DNA of 64,000 bases from Epiperipatus broadwayi (GCA_028023455.1 JAQFVV010000517.1:64001-128000); one strand, 5' to 3'; shown: positions 1-11,718, counted from the first letter of the stretch. The notes: a model not told the origin generated them from the letters alone. Numbers and translations: made by a program.

Positions 1-886
1 ATACACCTTTGCCATGACAGTCATTTGGACCTGCTATTATTTCATCAGAAGTTAAAAGCAAAGATTATCTTGATGGACGAACTTTATGGCCATTGAATAA
101 TTAAGTAAGTTTACTTTCATCATAAATATGGACAATAAAATTTCCCCAGGGATCCAAAGATAAGAACCTATTTTTATTTCGAATGCAATCTCACAGTATA
201 ACCCATAATTATTTCTATTAAATCTTATAGATAATTGTAAAGATAAAATGCTTAATTTGGGTAATTAGTAAGAATTTAATCTGTCTAAAATAAATATTTA
301 TGCTTATATTTTCATTAAATGATTAAGCATTATCATTTTTTTAATTATTTATTTTATTTATTTTTATTATTTCATAAATATTCGTTTAATTTAAATGTCA
401 ATATGTTTTACTTATTAAACAATTTTATGTGTACTGCCCCAAAGTAACACATTTCTATCAGTCTCAGGTCTACTTGTCCCCAATGAGCTTACTAGTGGCC
501 AGTTATTAAGTAATACAATATTATTAATATCAGAAAATCCCATCAATATAATTTTTATGCATGGATAAGATTGGTGCATAAACACTGATATCCATAAATA
601 TATTGTTTGGGAAAATATTAATTAGTGGATAATAGAAACTAGGGATGAGTATTCACATACCTATATAATGATGTCTATTATTTTGTCTTTTTTATTGTTG
701 GGAGAATAAGCTTTAAAATAACTTGTCTCCAGGCTATGGTTGCTACAAGTTCATCTCGACAAAGCAAATATTTTGTTTGTATGTTAACCATTAATACCAT
801 TTAATAAAATATCATATAAGAATTGTTTAAATAAAGATGGCATAAGTTGAACTTAGTAAAGATAGAGAAAGGTAGAATCCATTACA
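1..886 (+). repeat. 5' LTR, 3' part only
   Basis: Matches about 7405-8311 along its whole length, with scattered substitutions. The repeat ends at ATTACA (881-886), giving the CA dinucleotide expected at an LTR end. The upstream part of the LTR lies outside the window. Confidence 0.8.
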
Positions 887-912
887 ATGATCACTCAATG
901 CTGGGGCTTCAA
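887..912 (+). promoter_or_regulatory. Likely primer-binding site of the gypsy element
   Basis: Directly after the 5' LTR end comes a segment (TGATCACTCAATGCTGGGGC) that resembles the stretch following the 5' LTR of the other LTR element at 38274 (TGGCACGTCAATGTGGAGC). Both are imperfect matches to the complement of a tRNA-Lys 3' end, which begins TGGCGCCC and continues AACGTGGGGC. The present copy has diverged. The tRNA assignment is an inference. Confidence 0.45.
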
Positions 913-1942
913 ATAGAGAGTGTTAAGGGCAAAGAATAACAAGAATTATTGTGATTTTTTTTGTCTCAAAAATAGAAATCTGGATATATATATATATTAT
1001 ATATATATAAATCTGGATATATATATATATTGTACCGGTTCAATCTGATGGCAATGGCACTTACCCTGCATGCTTGGTTTATCTAAATTTTAAATCCAGT
1101 TTGTAATAAATTTATAATCTTATTTAACAAATAAATATTACATGAACAAACTGGCATGTTTGAGCAAAATGGAAAATATTATTGATAGCTTTAGCTGTCA
1201 ATAATACCCACAAATAGATTGAGCTATGCAACACATAATGCGATCACATTTCCAGATTGTGGCCCACTTCAGCTGCTAGATTCATACCCCTACTATTGAA
1301 ACACTTTATTTTTTTGGAGTAAACCCCAGACACCAGCTAGTCTAAGACTAACATATTCGGACAGAAGGCCCATAATTCAGCCCTTAAAAAATTCCTTAAC
1401 TAGCTCAGTATATTTTTAATTCAATAACAAAATATAGTTTCAATTAGTGGTGAAAAGAATTGACTGACAAATAAAGCTTTAAGTTTAAAGACAATTTATT
1501 TTAATTAACATTTATTAAACTAATTTTGAATATTTTATAAATTTTATTTAACTAATAACACATGCACATTTTAAATTCACACACTATCATATCTTATGAG
1601 ACAGCATTAAATAATATTTGAAATACAAGTACAATGAAATCAATATACTAACACATGAATACACACACATTTTAATCACACATATTAATAGTTCTTCTAT
1701 GTATGCAATAGAGTTCTTAAACTTGACTCTTGAGGGTTTATGAATGCAATGGCTACTTTAGAAATAAGAAAAAAAATGTTATTATCTATTCGATAGTTCT
1801 TGCTGTTTGCTGCTTCTAATGAGATATCTCTAACCAGTTAGATTTGAAGTTTGCTTGTACAGATTTGATGTTGATTATTCTGAGACATTTTTTTTAAGAC
1901 AATTAGATATTGAGCAGCTTCAGGTTGGATGCAGGCATCACT

Positions 1943-2042
1943 TAAGAACTGGTAGGTTGGCTGTTTTTATCGGTCTTCAGGCTAGAGAAAGTTAAGAACT
2001 TGTAGGTTGGCTGTTTTTATTGGACTTCAGGCTAGAGAAAGT
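1943..2042 (+). repeat. Tandem duplication, two 50-bp units
   Basis: Two adjacent, nearly identical units (1943-1992 and 1993-2042), each running from TTAAGAACT to TAGAGAAAG. They differ at only a few bases, so the duplication is fairly recent. Confidence 0.85.
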
Positions 2043-2710
2043 TGTATGTTTTCCGAGGTTTTAACACTGCATTATTGATTCTGGATCCATAATAAACTGA
2101 CTGATATAACTCTCTCAAATGCAACTCAAACTCAACTTGAACTCAACTCTAATACAACTAACTGTCTAATAAAAAAAATATCTATTTATACATGAGGTGT
2201 GTTTTCATTTTGATATCCTCAAGCAATATCTGTTGTCAAAATTCCTTTGATAATTTTTTAACCACATGTTTTTGGACATCATTTAATTAGTAGCCATGCA
2301 AACGTGTTGTTTTTATATTTTTAATTAGTAGCCACTGCTGAGTGTTTTTTAATTTTTTAACTTTCATTTATTTTTCAATATAATTTTAACATGCACATAT
2401 ACATGCATTTATCATTTCTTTGTTTACTCTCATATATATATATATTGTTAACAAGCTTACATTTATGCACATGTATAATTTAAGATCAATTCACTATTTA
2501 GTTTTAAGATGATTTTCTTTCTTTAACTCAAATGAAAAGAGATTTATATTTTTAAACTTTACCTTACATTTTAACTAATAATAACAAGAAAAAAAACTCT
2601 TTACTTCTTTTATAAAATCTTTATACTTTTAATCTTATGTTTTCTTTGACGAAAGATTTTTATTATATTTTTTTTTCAATAAAATTATTATGTACCAACA
2701 CAATGTTGGT

Positions 2711-2713
<3 letters not shown>

Positions 2714-2786
<73 letters not shown>
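2714..2786. repeat. (TA)n microsatellite
   Basis: About 73 bp of TA dinucleotides, interrupted once by GTATATACATA. The open frames across it on both strands (runs of Ile-Tyr) are composition artefacts. Confidence 0.95.
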
Positions 2787-2790
<4 letters not shown>

Positions 2791-3044
2791 GGATTTTAGG
2801 GAAAATAGTTAGATATATGGGAATAGCAATTATACTGCACTTCAAATGCTCATTGGTGAAGTTAGAAAAATCATAGTTAAATATAGGAATAATAACTTGC
2901 AATATAATATTTTGTGGGCTGGGAAGTAAGCCTAGCACATTAGTTGTTAAAAATAGGCAGAGTTATATATAATGAAATATTCTGAAGCAGCAGGTTGTAA
3001 ATAACCAAATAAGGGAATTATAAATAGATAGTAAAATAAATAGG

Positions 3045-3400
3045 AAATTGGTGAAAATAAAAGTGTATGGAGGGGAAATGGAGATACTAATAGAGCATTT
3101 GAAAAGCTTTATAAAGTATTTTGATAGCTACAGAATATCAGAGAAATATAAAATAGTGATAGTATACAGTCACCTCAAAGGGTATGCTGAAAATGGCCCT
3201 AAAGAAGACTTTCTTGACTGAAGAACAACAGGAAAATATTAGATCACTGCTAACAAAACAAAAGTTTGAGGACAGTGGAGAGGGTTATGTGCAGTTTCTC
3301 CCATGACAGGTGGTCATTCTGAAGACATTATAAGTGTGTGAACTTTTCAAAAAACAAAGTTGTAGGGGCGGTACATCAAAACCTATGGGGAAAATAAAAT
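3045..3400 (+). pseudogene. Gag relic of the gypsy element
   Basis: Translating about 3050-3200 gives a run containing ILIEHLKSF and, further on, IVYSHLKGYAENG. This resembles the capsid-like part of invertebrate gypsy Gag, where a motif of the form LYSHLKGYA is common. The frame is lost after about 3220 through stop codons. Position and order (upstream of the protease and RT relics, same strand) support the call. No zinc knuckle could be read. Gag would form the virus-like particle; this copy cannot. Confidence 0.45.
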
Positions 3401-3603
3401 GGATGTTGGGAAAGGTGAGTGATAAATCAGTAAAAGAGACAGATGGATTATTGGTCAGTTAGATACAAGTAAACAAATGTGACAAATCGAAGATCAAAAA
3501 TTTATAACAATAGAGAAAGCAGGGATTAATGAAATAAATAAATGGAAATTAGGCAAGAATATTGAAGCAACATTAGGGTATAAAAGCAAATGGGAAAGTT
3601 GTT

Positions 3604-3864
3604 GTGTTCATGGGAAGATCAGGTCCTATGCTATGCTTAACAGACATGTCCAAAATCTTCATAACAGTGTGTCAGATAAAAGGGGAGCCACTTGTAAATG
3701 CAGATAATCAAATCTCAGTGATAGCAGATATATTATATGATAGAATAGTGAAAGATCAACTGTATGTACCCACTATCCCATTAAATTCAGTCCAAGTGGC
3801 AATGGATAATAAATGTAAAGTCAAGGTAGAACCCCCAAAAATATGGATAGACATCAAAATTTAA
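3604..3864 (+). pseudogene. Aspartic protease relic of gypsy pol
   Basis: An 86-codon open stretch contains DNQISVIADILYDRI, where D-N-Q occupies the position of the retroviral-type D-[ST]-G active site and the following hydrophobic SVI run fits the family. A later part (PLNSVQVAMDNK) continues the fold. The catalytic triad residue after Asp is replaced, so it is probably inactive. It lies between the gag relic and the RT relic, as in gypsy pol. Inference from motif and order. Confidence 0.5.
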
Positions 3865-4025
3865 TGGAAAAAGTTTTTCACACATGTTCTTAATTATGAA
3901 GGACTTAATATACAATGCCTTACTAAAGTCAGACTTTTTACATAAATATAAATACACTTTGGATTATGAAAATAGATAGGCCATATGCAGAGAAAAAATG
4001 ATTAAGTTTTGAACTCCTGAACCCA

Positions 4026-4740
4026 ATGGATTCCTTTATCACAGAAAAAGAACATGAGGCAAAGATGGCCAAGGGAAATTGGGAAAGCATACTGAGGCAA
4101 ATGTTGGAAAACTTTAGTCAGGTTTTTTCAGATATATCTGGTATGATCCTGTGGTTTGAGCAAAGGGTCAGACTGAATGAAAACCAACCTTTTAAATTGA
4201 GGTCATATCCAATTCCCCATCAGTATAGGGATGAGGTAAAGAAAAAATAGACCAGATGATGGAAGGGGGGATCATCTCAAAATGTTCATCAGCATATTGC
4301 AACCCACAGGTGATCATAAAAATAAAGATGTTATAGTGAGGTTGTATCTTGATCCACTTCAACTTAACAAAGTAATGGTCCCAAATTGTAACGTTCCATT
4401 CCCAATGCAAGGATTATTAGAAAAGTTCAAAAAAAAAATAATTTTCTCAACCTTTGGCTTGACTGTAAGCTACTGGTAAATCAAACTTCACCCAGAGAAC
4501 CATAAATACATAGTGTTTTGATATGAGGGTTATTTGTATCAATTTAATCAGATACATTTTGGTTTGATAAATAGTGAGGCAGGACTATTGAGATTCCTGA
4601 ATTGGGTACTGTCAGCCAAGATAAAAAGTTTATCATGATTTATGTGGATGATGTATTTGTGGCATAAGCCACAGTGGAATGTGGATGATATATTGGTGGC
4701 ATAAGCCACAGTGGAAGTACATGTAAGAGTTATTGGGATG
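4026..4740 (+). pseudogene. Reverse transcriptase relic of gypsy pol
   Basis: The frame starting at 4026 has NFSQVFSDISG followed by RVRLNENQPFKLRSYPIPHQ, the linker and finger region that precedes gypsy RT. After a frame change, 4312-4476 encodes RLYLDPLQLNKVMVPN and STFGLTVSYW, matching the family pattern of [CYL]-LD-x-[RQ]-LN-K and FSTFDL-x-SYWQ (the catalytic Asp of FDL is Gly here). The YVDD catalytic box is readable at about 4640-4660 (IYVDDVFVA), followed by a stop. At least two frame changes and several stops show it is dead. The YVDD box lies in a 37-bp tandem duplication. Confidence 0.8.
4643..4716 (+). repeat. 37-bp tandem duplication over the RT YVDD box
   Basis: Units 4643-4679 and 4680-4716 are nearly identical, each TGTGGATGAT...CACAGTGGAA. 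The first encodes the YVDD motif and the second repeats most of it. The duplication also shifts the downstream frame. Confidence 0.85.
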
Positions 4741-4844
4741 TTTCTGAGGAAATGAATGGAAAAGGGGAATTAAAGTGAACTTTAAGAAAAAAGTGTTATT
4801 TTAAGAGGAAGTGACATTTTTTGGCCACATAGTGGGAGAACAAG

Positions 4845-5230
4845 ATGTTAGGCCTCAGGTTGTATGGGCTGGGATTGATGTTATCTCAAATGCAAGATAA
4901 TGGACAGATAGGTGTATTGTATTTTCTAAGCCAGTCACTTATAGCACCTGAACTCATCTACACCATCACAGAAAAGGAAGCCCTGGTGATCATATGGGCA
5001 TTTCCAATGCTCTGCATGCTCTTATTAAAATTAGAAGTAATCATGATCATGGACCATAAAATCTTGGAGTTTATAAACCACAGTTATCTAACTAATAGTT
5101 GCTTGGTTTTCTGGAGTTTTTAACTTCAAAAATTCAATTAGATTGTGAGACACTGCAAAGAGATGGAGCATATTGTGGCTGACATTCCTCTGTGTTCCCA
5201 ATCCCAACATGTAAAGTTGGAAAACTTATA
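4845..5230 (+). pseudogene. RNase H relic of gypsy pol
   Basis: The frame 4845-5123 encodes LYFLSQSLIAPELIYTITEKEALVIIWAF, then VIMIMDHKILEFINHSYLTNS. This is the Ty3/gypsy RNase H pattern (SRSLxxAExNYxxxEKEALAIIWA, then TDHKALxFL). The DHK motif and the glutamate of EKEAL are kept. The usual continuation that ends in ADALSR is recognisable in outline in another frame near 5140-5190 (VRHCKE, then HIVADIPLCS). Broken, no function expected. Confidence 0.8.
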
Positions 5231-5379
5231 CATACCAGGCATAGGCATGAGGATAAATTAAGAAGTCAAAAGAGATCTTGAATGGTTGGCTCAGTTGAAA
5301 CAATTAATTGAGCAGCTGGAAGAGAAAGAAACCACAACCATAGGAAGGGTAAGAAAGAAAATTGGTTGTTATAAATTAA

Positions 5380-6180
5380 ACATATCTGTATTCAATATAA
5401 AACTAAAATGATCATGAGGAAGAAACCATGACAAATGAGGGAGGCAGTTATATCTCATGTCCATGTATTATATGAGCACTATGGTATGGTCAAAACTGAA
5501 CACTGGCTTAGGGAGTGATTCTATTAATCAGGTATACATAGCAAAGTTATCATAGTAATAAGCCAGGGCAAAATCTGTCAGAAATCCAACCAGGAAACAG
5601 AAGTTATCCAGCACCAATAATATCTACGATCCCAGAGACCATGAGAGATAATGGCAATGGATTATTATAGACTGTTACCAGTGTATAACAAAAAGAGGTA
5701 TCTTGTAGTGGTATATGACTTATTTTCTCCAAATTGGTGGCTGTCTACCTGGTTGCACAAGAAAATGCCAGAATAATGATATGGGTGTTAAAAATGAACA
5801 TTTTTCATCATGTGTAAACCTCAGGTACTTTCTATCAGATCATGGTATATCATTTTTATCTGGAAAATGGCAGAAATGGCTCCAGGGATTAAGTATCAAA
5901 CACATATTAACATCTATTTGCAACCCACAATCTAATCCTTGTGAATGGGTAATGTAAGAGTTTGGGTGTTTATTTAGAACTTACACTGTGACAATCACCA
6001 GGATTGGGTCAAGCAAGTTCCAAATATAGTCAATTACATTAATTAGTCTTATAACAAATTGACTCTGTTTTCACCTGTGCAGTTGCAATGTTTGATCAAG
6101 ACCATCCTATCAGGAATAAAAGAGCCTCCCATAGATTCTTAAATTGATATGCCTCAAGAATATTAATCTCAAAAGGAGGC
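5380..6180 (+). pseudogene. Integrase relic of gypsy pol
   Basis: The window 5440-5520 reads like an HHCC zinc domain remnant (VHVLYEHYGMVKTEH). The catalytic core is clearest at 5715-5957: LRYFLSDHGISFLSGKWQKW followed by IKHILTSICNPQSNPCEWVM. This corresponds to the D,D,E core pattern ILSDHGTxFTSxxW and HPQSNPxERVMREL. The second Asp (SDHG) is kept; the third catalytic residue, Glu of ERVM, survives as E in CEWVM. The frame ends in a TAA right after and a decayed continuation (DWVKQVPN, VNYIN) can be followed to about 6080. Dead copy. Confidence 0.8.
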
Positions 6181-6642
6181 TAAAAATAAACAGAGGGCCA
6201 GGAGGACCCTATATAGATTTAAGATAGGGGACTGAGTAAAGATAAAGTTCTGATAAAGTTACCACATGTAAGTGACCCTGGGAAGTTTATATGCTGGAAG
6301 TTTTGTAATCTGTATGAACATCCATTCATTATTGTAAAATGCCAAGGAAACAATGCATTTTGCATAGATAAGCGGTAGGATATCAGGGGGTCCTATAATG
6401 CTAGATCCTTCAAACCTGAGCCAACATGCAAATTTATTTATTAAATAAATTTGTATTGTTCCTAAAGTTTGAATCATTCAAACACATTTACCACGCTTGA
6501 AGGTTTTCAAATGGGGTGTACTGTAAAACAGGCCATGTTTGTACTCTATTCCTAAGTAAAAAAGGGTGTCTAAGTAGTCACGCACATGTAGATATATTTT
6601 AATGTACATATTTGACTGAATGAATTAATCAAAGCAATCTTA

Positions 6643-6657
6643 GGGAGGAGGGGTCTT
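6643..6657 (+). promoter_or_regulatory. Polypurine tract before the 3' LTR
   Basis: The run TAGGGAGGAGGGG precedes TCTTATGTAT, which looks like a mutated TGTTATGT LTR start. A second similar purine run followed by TCTTCTG occurs at 7172-7187, so the exact LTR start is not certain. Confidence 0.5.
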
Positions 6658-7077
6658 ATGTATAATTTTGTTTGATGGAGTATGTGCTTATATACATTAA
6701 AACATATATAGCATGTAAAAAAAATATTCTAGGAAAAATGTTTAGTGTATAAACTTTACTGTATCTAAATTTGTTTTAATAAGATAAGAATATGTCAAAT
6801 GAAACACCTTTTCTTCTTGTTTATGAAATGCTCTTATTGTAAATCCTGTTTAAAGTTATGTTCTTTAAAATGTTTTTAAAAAACTGTAAATCTAATAAAA
6901 ACTTGCTGAAACCTTTTTTTGTGAGAGAAAAAACTAAAGATAAAGGAAAACAGATCTAAAATTGTAATGTTCTGGACTGGTGAGATCATACAGGATAAGG
7001 TTTAAAATGTAGAAAGTTTGGAAGATTGATAGGAAATAAGGCCTGAGACAAAAGGAAGCTTCAAGAAAAATATAAAA

Positions 7078-7165
<88 letters not shown>

Positions 7166-8311
7166 CCAAATGAGAATAAAGAGGGGTCTTCTGATTCATA
7201 TTTGGTATTGATTAAAACTTTATGCTGTTATTGGGAGTGCAGTCAATTTTTCTGACCTTTGATATTGCAAGTAAAATATACTTGCTAGATGACATGAGTA
7301 TGTTGGGTTGAAACCTTACATGTGCTGGATTTTCACTCCCCCTAACCTACAAAGCAAATCAAAGCTGCTCCATGGTCCTGTGATAGTTCAAAAACAGGAC
7401 ACAACTCCATAAATCTTTACCATGTCAATCATTTGGTCCTGCTATTATTTCATCAGAAGTTAAAAGCAATACTTTCTTGATGGACAATCTTTATGGATAC
7501 TGCATTATTAAGTAAGCTTACTTTATTCATGAATAAGGACAATCAAATTTCCATAGGAATCCAAATGTAACAACTTCTTTTCATTTCAAAGGTAGACATG
7601 TGCACATTATTAATCTCACAGTATAGCCTACAATTATTTCCATTAAATTTTATAGATAATTGTAAAGATAGAATGTTTAGTTTGTATAAGTAATAAGAAT
7701 TTAATCTGTCTAAAATATATATTTATGCTTATATACCTATTAAATGATTGAGAACAATAATTTTTTTTTTGTTTTTTTCATTTATTTTCATTATTTCATA
7801 GTTATTTGTTTAATTTAAATGTCTATATGTTTTACTTATTAAACAATTTTATGCATACTGCTTCAAAGTGTCAGTCTCTTGACTATCTGCCTTCAATAAA
7901 CTAGCTAGTGGCTGAGAATTAAGTAATACAGTAGTATTACTATCATAAAATGCCATCAATATAATTTTTATGCATGCATAATATTAGCATGTGGAGTCGG
8001 AAAACACCTACATCCATAAATATATTTCTTAGGAAAATATTAACTAGTGGTTAATATAAACTAAGGCTGAATATTCACATACTTATATAAGGATGTCTGT
8101 TATTTTGTCTTTTCTTATTGTTTGGAGATTAATTTTTAAAATAACTTTTCTCCAGGCTATGGCTGCTACAAGTCCATCTCAGCATAGTGAATGTTTCATT
8201 TGTATGTTAATCCATTAATACCATTTAACAATATGTCATATAAGAATTGTTCAAATAAAGATGGCACAAGTTGAACTTAGTAAAGATAGAGAAGGGATAG
8301 AACACATTACA
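6658..8311 (+). repeat. 3' LTR of the gypsy element
   Basis: Begins after the purine tract and ends at CATTACA (8305-8311). From about 7405 onward it aligns with positions 1-886. Length about 1.65 kb including a TA expansion at 7081-7164. The left boundary is inferred from the purine tract because the matching part of the 5' LTR is outside the window. Confidence 0.65.
7081..7164. repeat. (TA)n microsatellite inside the LTR
   Basis: 84 bp of uninterrupted TA. Confidence 0.97.
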
Positions 8312-10521
8312 ATATATTGTTCATAAATTTATTGAATTTGAAAACCAAATTAAATTTATTCAATAGAAGATTATTATCCTATCATTGATTAGAAAATTAT
8401 AATCTTTAAGTAGATTAGCACAAAATTAATTAAAAAAAAAACATAGCTTTTAATAAGTGAATTGTTCTTAACTCAAATTATTTGAATAATTAATGTTAAC
8501 AGCATTTTTAATTTAAATTATCAAAAAAAAAAACAAGTTGCACTTTTAGAAATGGAGTAATTTATGCAAATATAAAAAAGATAAGTTGTAAAAATAAATG
8601 AGTTACAATTTGCATTTGCTTCATGGGATCACATAATCTATTTTTCAAAATGCCATTTTGACATTCTTAATTGGAAAATTTATGATTTATTTATTTTTAA
8701 AGCTTTCTTGAATGCAAACATCTTCCATGACACACATAAAAGGAACAATTAATTTTACAAAATTTTCAATATTTTACTTGTTCCATTGGCATATATAATA
8801 AAAAGTACTATTATCAACTACAGCTTCTCCATTATTTACTAATATAATAATTAACCATTGTTTCGAACAATAAATAATTAAATTCATACTAAATAGTAAT
8901 GTTTCAATAAGCAATCAAATATTTTGAGGTCTCAAAATTTTATAAGAATTTTAAGTGCCAGAACTGACAGAGTTTGGCCATGGTACAAGAAACCTTGATA
9001 TTTCAGGATATGACATTCCATTCACAGCACTTAACAAGGAAGGGTATGTTCAACAGTTATTCAGTATTGTACTATATTTTAAGCCACAACCTAGTCTAAA
9101 AATGTGAATAAAACAGCTACAGCCAGAATTTCAAATAAACATATAATCTAGCTTCTATTAATTATACAAGCCTACAATATGAATTGAAAGAAACTTTATT
9201 TCTGAAAGATATTTTGCAATGTGAAATTGTATAATGTATGCTGATTTCAAATAATTTATTTTTATAAAGCAATAATTAAATTGTGATAAGACATATTAAG
9301 GTTTGATACAAAGAATTAGGGAAATATATTCTGAACATGATGTCAAGATTTTAATAGTTTAACACCACTATTGAAAAAACTTTATAAAGTTAATGCACTA
9401 CATCACATCATTTCAATGCTTACTTATAATACTAGTTGCAAAACCAATTATTTTTACTAATTTTAGAAACATATAAAATAAAATTGAGTTGTCAATAAAA
9501 TATTGGATGATAAATACTAAAAACTCCTTATGTCCAGATTGATTAATCAGTGAAGACTAGAATATATTGTTGAAATTAAAGAAATCATGCCCCTAGCACC
9601 AACTATTTATTTCTTCATATTATTAAAATTTAAAAAAAAAAATTATAAGGTTTCAAATTAAAACTAATTCATTTACATATCTGTAAAGTTCTATATCAGA
9701 TCAGTTCTCTTACTTGTTTAAAATCTTATTTGTATAATAATTATAAACCTTTCTATTATTTGATTAGGAAAGTTAATACATGCTAAGCATATGAAAGATT
9801 ATATAATATTGTTGATAGTAATCTTTATAGAAAAGATAAATGATTCTCTGATTTGTTAAAAAAATATGGTCTTAAAATATGTGAAATCTGATCTAATTTC
9901 ACATCTATATAGCTATGCAAATGATTTAGTTTGGGTTTGAAATCATGTTGTTTTTAGTAAGTTCATATTATTAGCTTAAATAGTACAAAGTAGCAAAATA
10001 TGGGTGCTTAGATTTTTAAGTCGATGAGATCCAACTTTGAAATTTTTAGTCTTCACTGAAGCAAAGGTCAGAAATTAGTTATTCTGAAGATACTTTGTAG
10101 CATTATAGCATTAGGTGTCCATTGATTATTCAAACTTAGATTATGTCTTTAGAGTAGAATAGAAATACATGCTCTTAAACAAAATAAGTGAATAGTAATA
10201 CAGTATTACATATTTAATTGCAGCAGCATTCCAACACATTAATAAATGATTGTAAAAACAATGACATTGCATTCCAGACTTACAATCTATTTCATGTTAT
10301 TTTAAACTTTAAATAATGACACCAGTAATTGGGTTATATACCAACTACTTTAAAAATCTTTGTAAACTTTGGATATTAAAAAAAATATATATATTCAAAT
10401 TTTAGATCATGGACTTAAAAAAATAAATTATCTATTTGCTATACTATGATCCACATGTACATATAAACCTTTTTTAAGTGATGGAAAGAGGTCTGAAAAA
10501 AGCTGTTTAATGGTCAAAACC
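8312..10521. other. Unassigned AT-rich DNA
   Basis: Apart from one possible exon at 8956-9043 I see no coding, repeat or RNA signal in this stretch. Homopolymer A/T runs are common. Confidence 0.5.
8956..9043 (+). CDS. Possible orphan internal exon, unknown protein
   Basis: An 88-bp segment has clearly higher GC than its surroundings, lies between a potential acceptor (TTTTAAG at 8949-8955) and a potential donor (GGTATGT at 9043-9049), and is open in one frame. The peptide reads PELTEFGHGTRNLD then ISGYDIPFTALNKE. It has a protein-like residue mix quite unlike the Ile/Lys/Asn-rich random frames around it. I do not recognise the protein. No neighbouring exon on this strand was identified, so it could also be a fragment of an unrecognised transposon or chance. 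Confidence 0.25.
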
Positions 10522-10531
10522 ATCAACTGTT

Positions 10532-10635
10532 GTCAAGCGTTGGTGGTCGAGAGGTCAGCACAGCTACTTACAAACAGTTGTCCTGGGTTAGCGGGTTCGC
10601 ATCCTGGTCGATGCTATGACACATGGAAAAAAACT
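10532..10635 (+). mobile_element. tRNA-derived SINE with 10-bp target-site duplication
   Basis: The insert is a tRNA-like body (10537-10614) plus a short A-rich tail (ATGGAAAAAAACT). It is bounded by the exact direct repeat ATCAACTGTT at 10522-10531 and 10636-10645, as expected for LINE-mediated insertion. The body carries an A box (TGGTCGAGAGG) and a B box (GGTTCGCATCC) of RNA polymerase III promoters. Confidence 0.75.
10537..10614 (+). ncRNA. tRNA-like head of the SINE
   Basis: A cloverleaf can be drawn. The acceptor GCGTTGG pairs with TCGATGC over 7 bp (3 wobbles). The T arm GCGGG-TTCGCAT-CCTGG pairs except at its base. The anticodon stem CAGCT/AGTTG is intact, but its loop is 10 nt instead of 7, so this is not a working tRNA. 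The D-arm pattern suggests a class with a long D loop. Called a SINE head rather than a tRNA gene for these reasons. Confidence 0.6.
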
Positions 10636-10645
10636 ATCAACTGTT

Positions 10646-11522
10646 TGTGGAAGTTTGAATATAATATTATATTTATATTGTGTAAAGTGTGCAAAATATT
10701 TTGCTAGTATTATTTGTTTAGATTACTAAATGCACATTAGTGATGTATTTTGGAGTGACAAGATTAATTAAAGGTATAAAATTAATTTTCAAGAGAGCAG
10801 TTATATAAATGAATACGATTTTAAAAAAAATAATTATTAGAAGTTAATTTATGAAATGAAAATTACTATAATTATTAAACTTTTCTCCTTTACAATTGTT
10901 TGATTTTAATTTAACAAGACGTAATTATTTTCAGTAGCAAAATATTTTTAGAATAGTTTTTTGATTTATTTAAATTTAATGAACAAATTTAAAAATACAA
11001 TGTTGAAAATATAATAATTAAAACTTAAATCATTAGATAATATATTAATTGATATGTCTTTTATGATTGATAGGAGATCATTAATTATACCAGTAAATTA
11101 AAATAAAATATCTAATATTATACTATAGCAAAATAATTTAAAAACGAAATCAGAATAATAATGATAATTATATTTTTAAAAAATAAATTTTCATCTCACG
11201 ATGTTTAATTATCTTATTCTTAACATAAGTTAAGGTGTTAAGGTGAACTTGTTATATGATGAATATAAGTTTAAATGAATAAAAACTGTAAAATCTATTT
11301 GAGATCAAAATACACAATAAAGACGTAATAATGTAATTTTTTAATATTATCAAAACATTATTTTTATAGGAATTAGATTAAAAAAATATTAGGTTTGTAT
11401 GAGATCTTGTTAACTGGACCCTTTTGCTACCTACAACATTAACTCATATTACATTTAGATAAATAATATAATCATTTTAAATAACTATATATATATATAT
11501 ATATATATATAGTTATTTAAAA

Positions 11523-11563
<41 letters not shown>

Positions 11564-11640
11564 AGATGACAATCTGAACCAACAGATTAGTGCTGATTTA
11601 GCATGAAATACTTATATTGGTAATTGTTTATCTTTTATAC
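10646..11640. other. Unassigned AT-rich DNA with TA tracts
   Basis: No coding or structural signal apart from two TA tracts at 11486-11511 and 11525-11561. The first is flanked by an inverted 14-bp match (ATTTTAAATAACTA and TAGTTATTTAAAAT). Confidence 0.5.
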
Positions 11641-11654
11641 ATTTGTGTGGTCAT

Positions 11655-11718
11655 ATGTATCATTTGTATGAGATAGTGTGGATAGATGGTGGGTGCTTAA
11701 AAATCTGAGTTCATGCCC
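11655..11718 (+). mobile_element. SINE fragment, family shared with 47579
   Basis: The segment GAGATAGTGTGGATAGATGG followed by TGCTTAAAAATCTGAGTTCA matches the piece at 47579-47636 (GAGATGGCATGGAGAGTTGA then AAGTCTGAGTTCAAATC). A B-box-like GAGTTCATGCC is present. Short and without visible target duplication, so only a tRNA-like head fragment is called. Confidence 0.4.

Larger units (their letters stand above)
913..3040. other. Gypsy leader region, no recognisable coding sequence
   Basis: AT-rich DNA between the primer-binding site and the gag relic. It holds a small TA-rich duplication near 981-1034, a tandem 50-bp duplication at 1943-2042 and a TA tract at 2714-2786. I see no frame resembling a protein here. 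It may contain later insertions whose edges I cannot define. Confidence 0.5.
1..8311 (+). mobile_element. Decayed Ty3/gypsy-type LTR retrotransposon, 5' end cut by the window
   Basis: A gypsy-like element spans the left end. Positions 1-886 and about 7405-8311 are clearly homologous direct repeats (the 3' halves of two LTRs), and both end in ATTACA. Between them, on the same strand, lie relics of gag, protease, reverse transcriptase, RNase H and integrase in the usual Ty3/gypsy order, all broken by stops and frameshifts. The 3' LTR probably begins at about 6658, just after a purine tract. The two LTR copies differ by many substitutions and small indels, so the insertion is old. It was later invaded by TA microsatellites at 2714-2786 and 7081-7164. 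No env-like frame is seen. Confidence 0.85.

Noticed and set aside
42-52. TTCATCAGAAG in the LTRs (also 7447) as a minus-strand hammerhead core
   Set aside because: CTGATGA is present on the minus strand, but GAAA and stem II are missing in both LTR copies.
10537-10614. Functional tRNA gene
   Set aside because: The anticodon loop has 10 nt, the T stem has a mismatch, and the segment lies inside a target-site duplication with an A-rich tail, so it is a SINE head.
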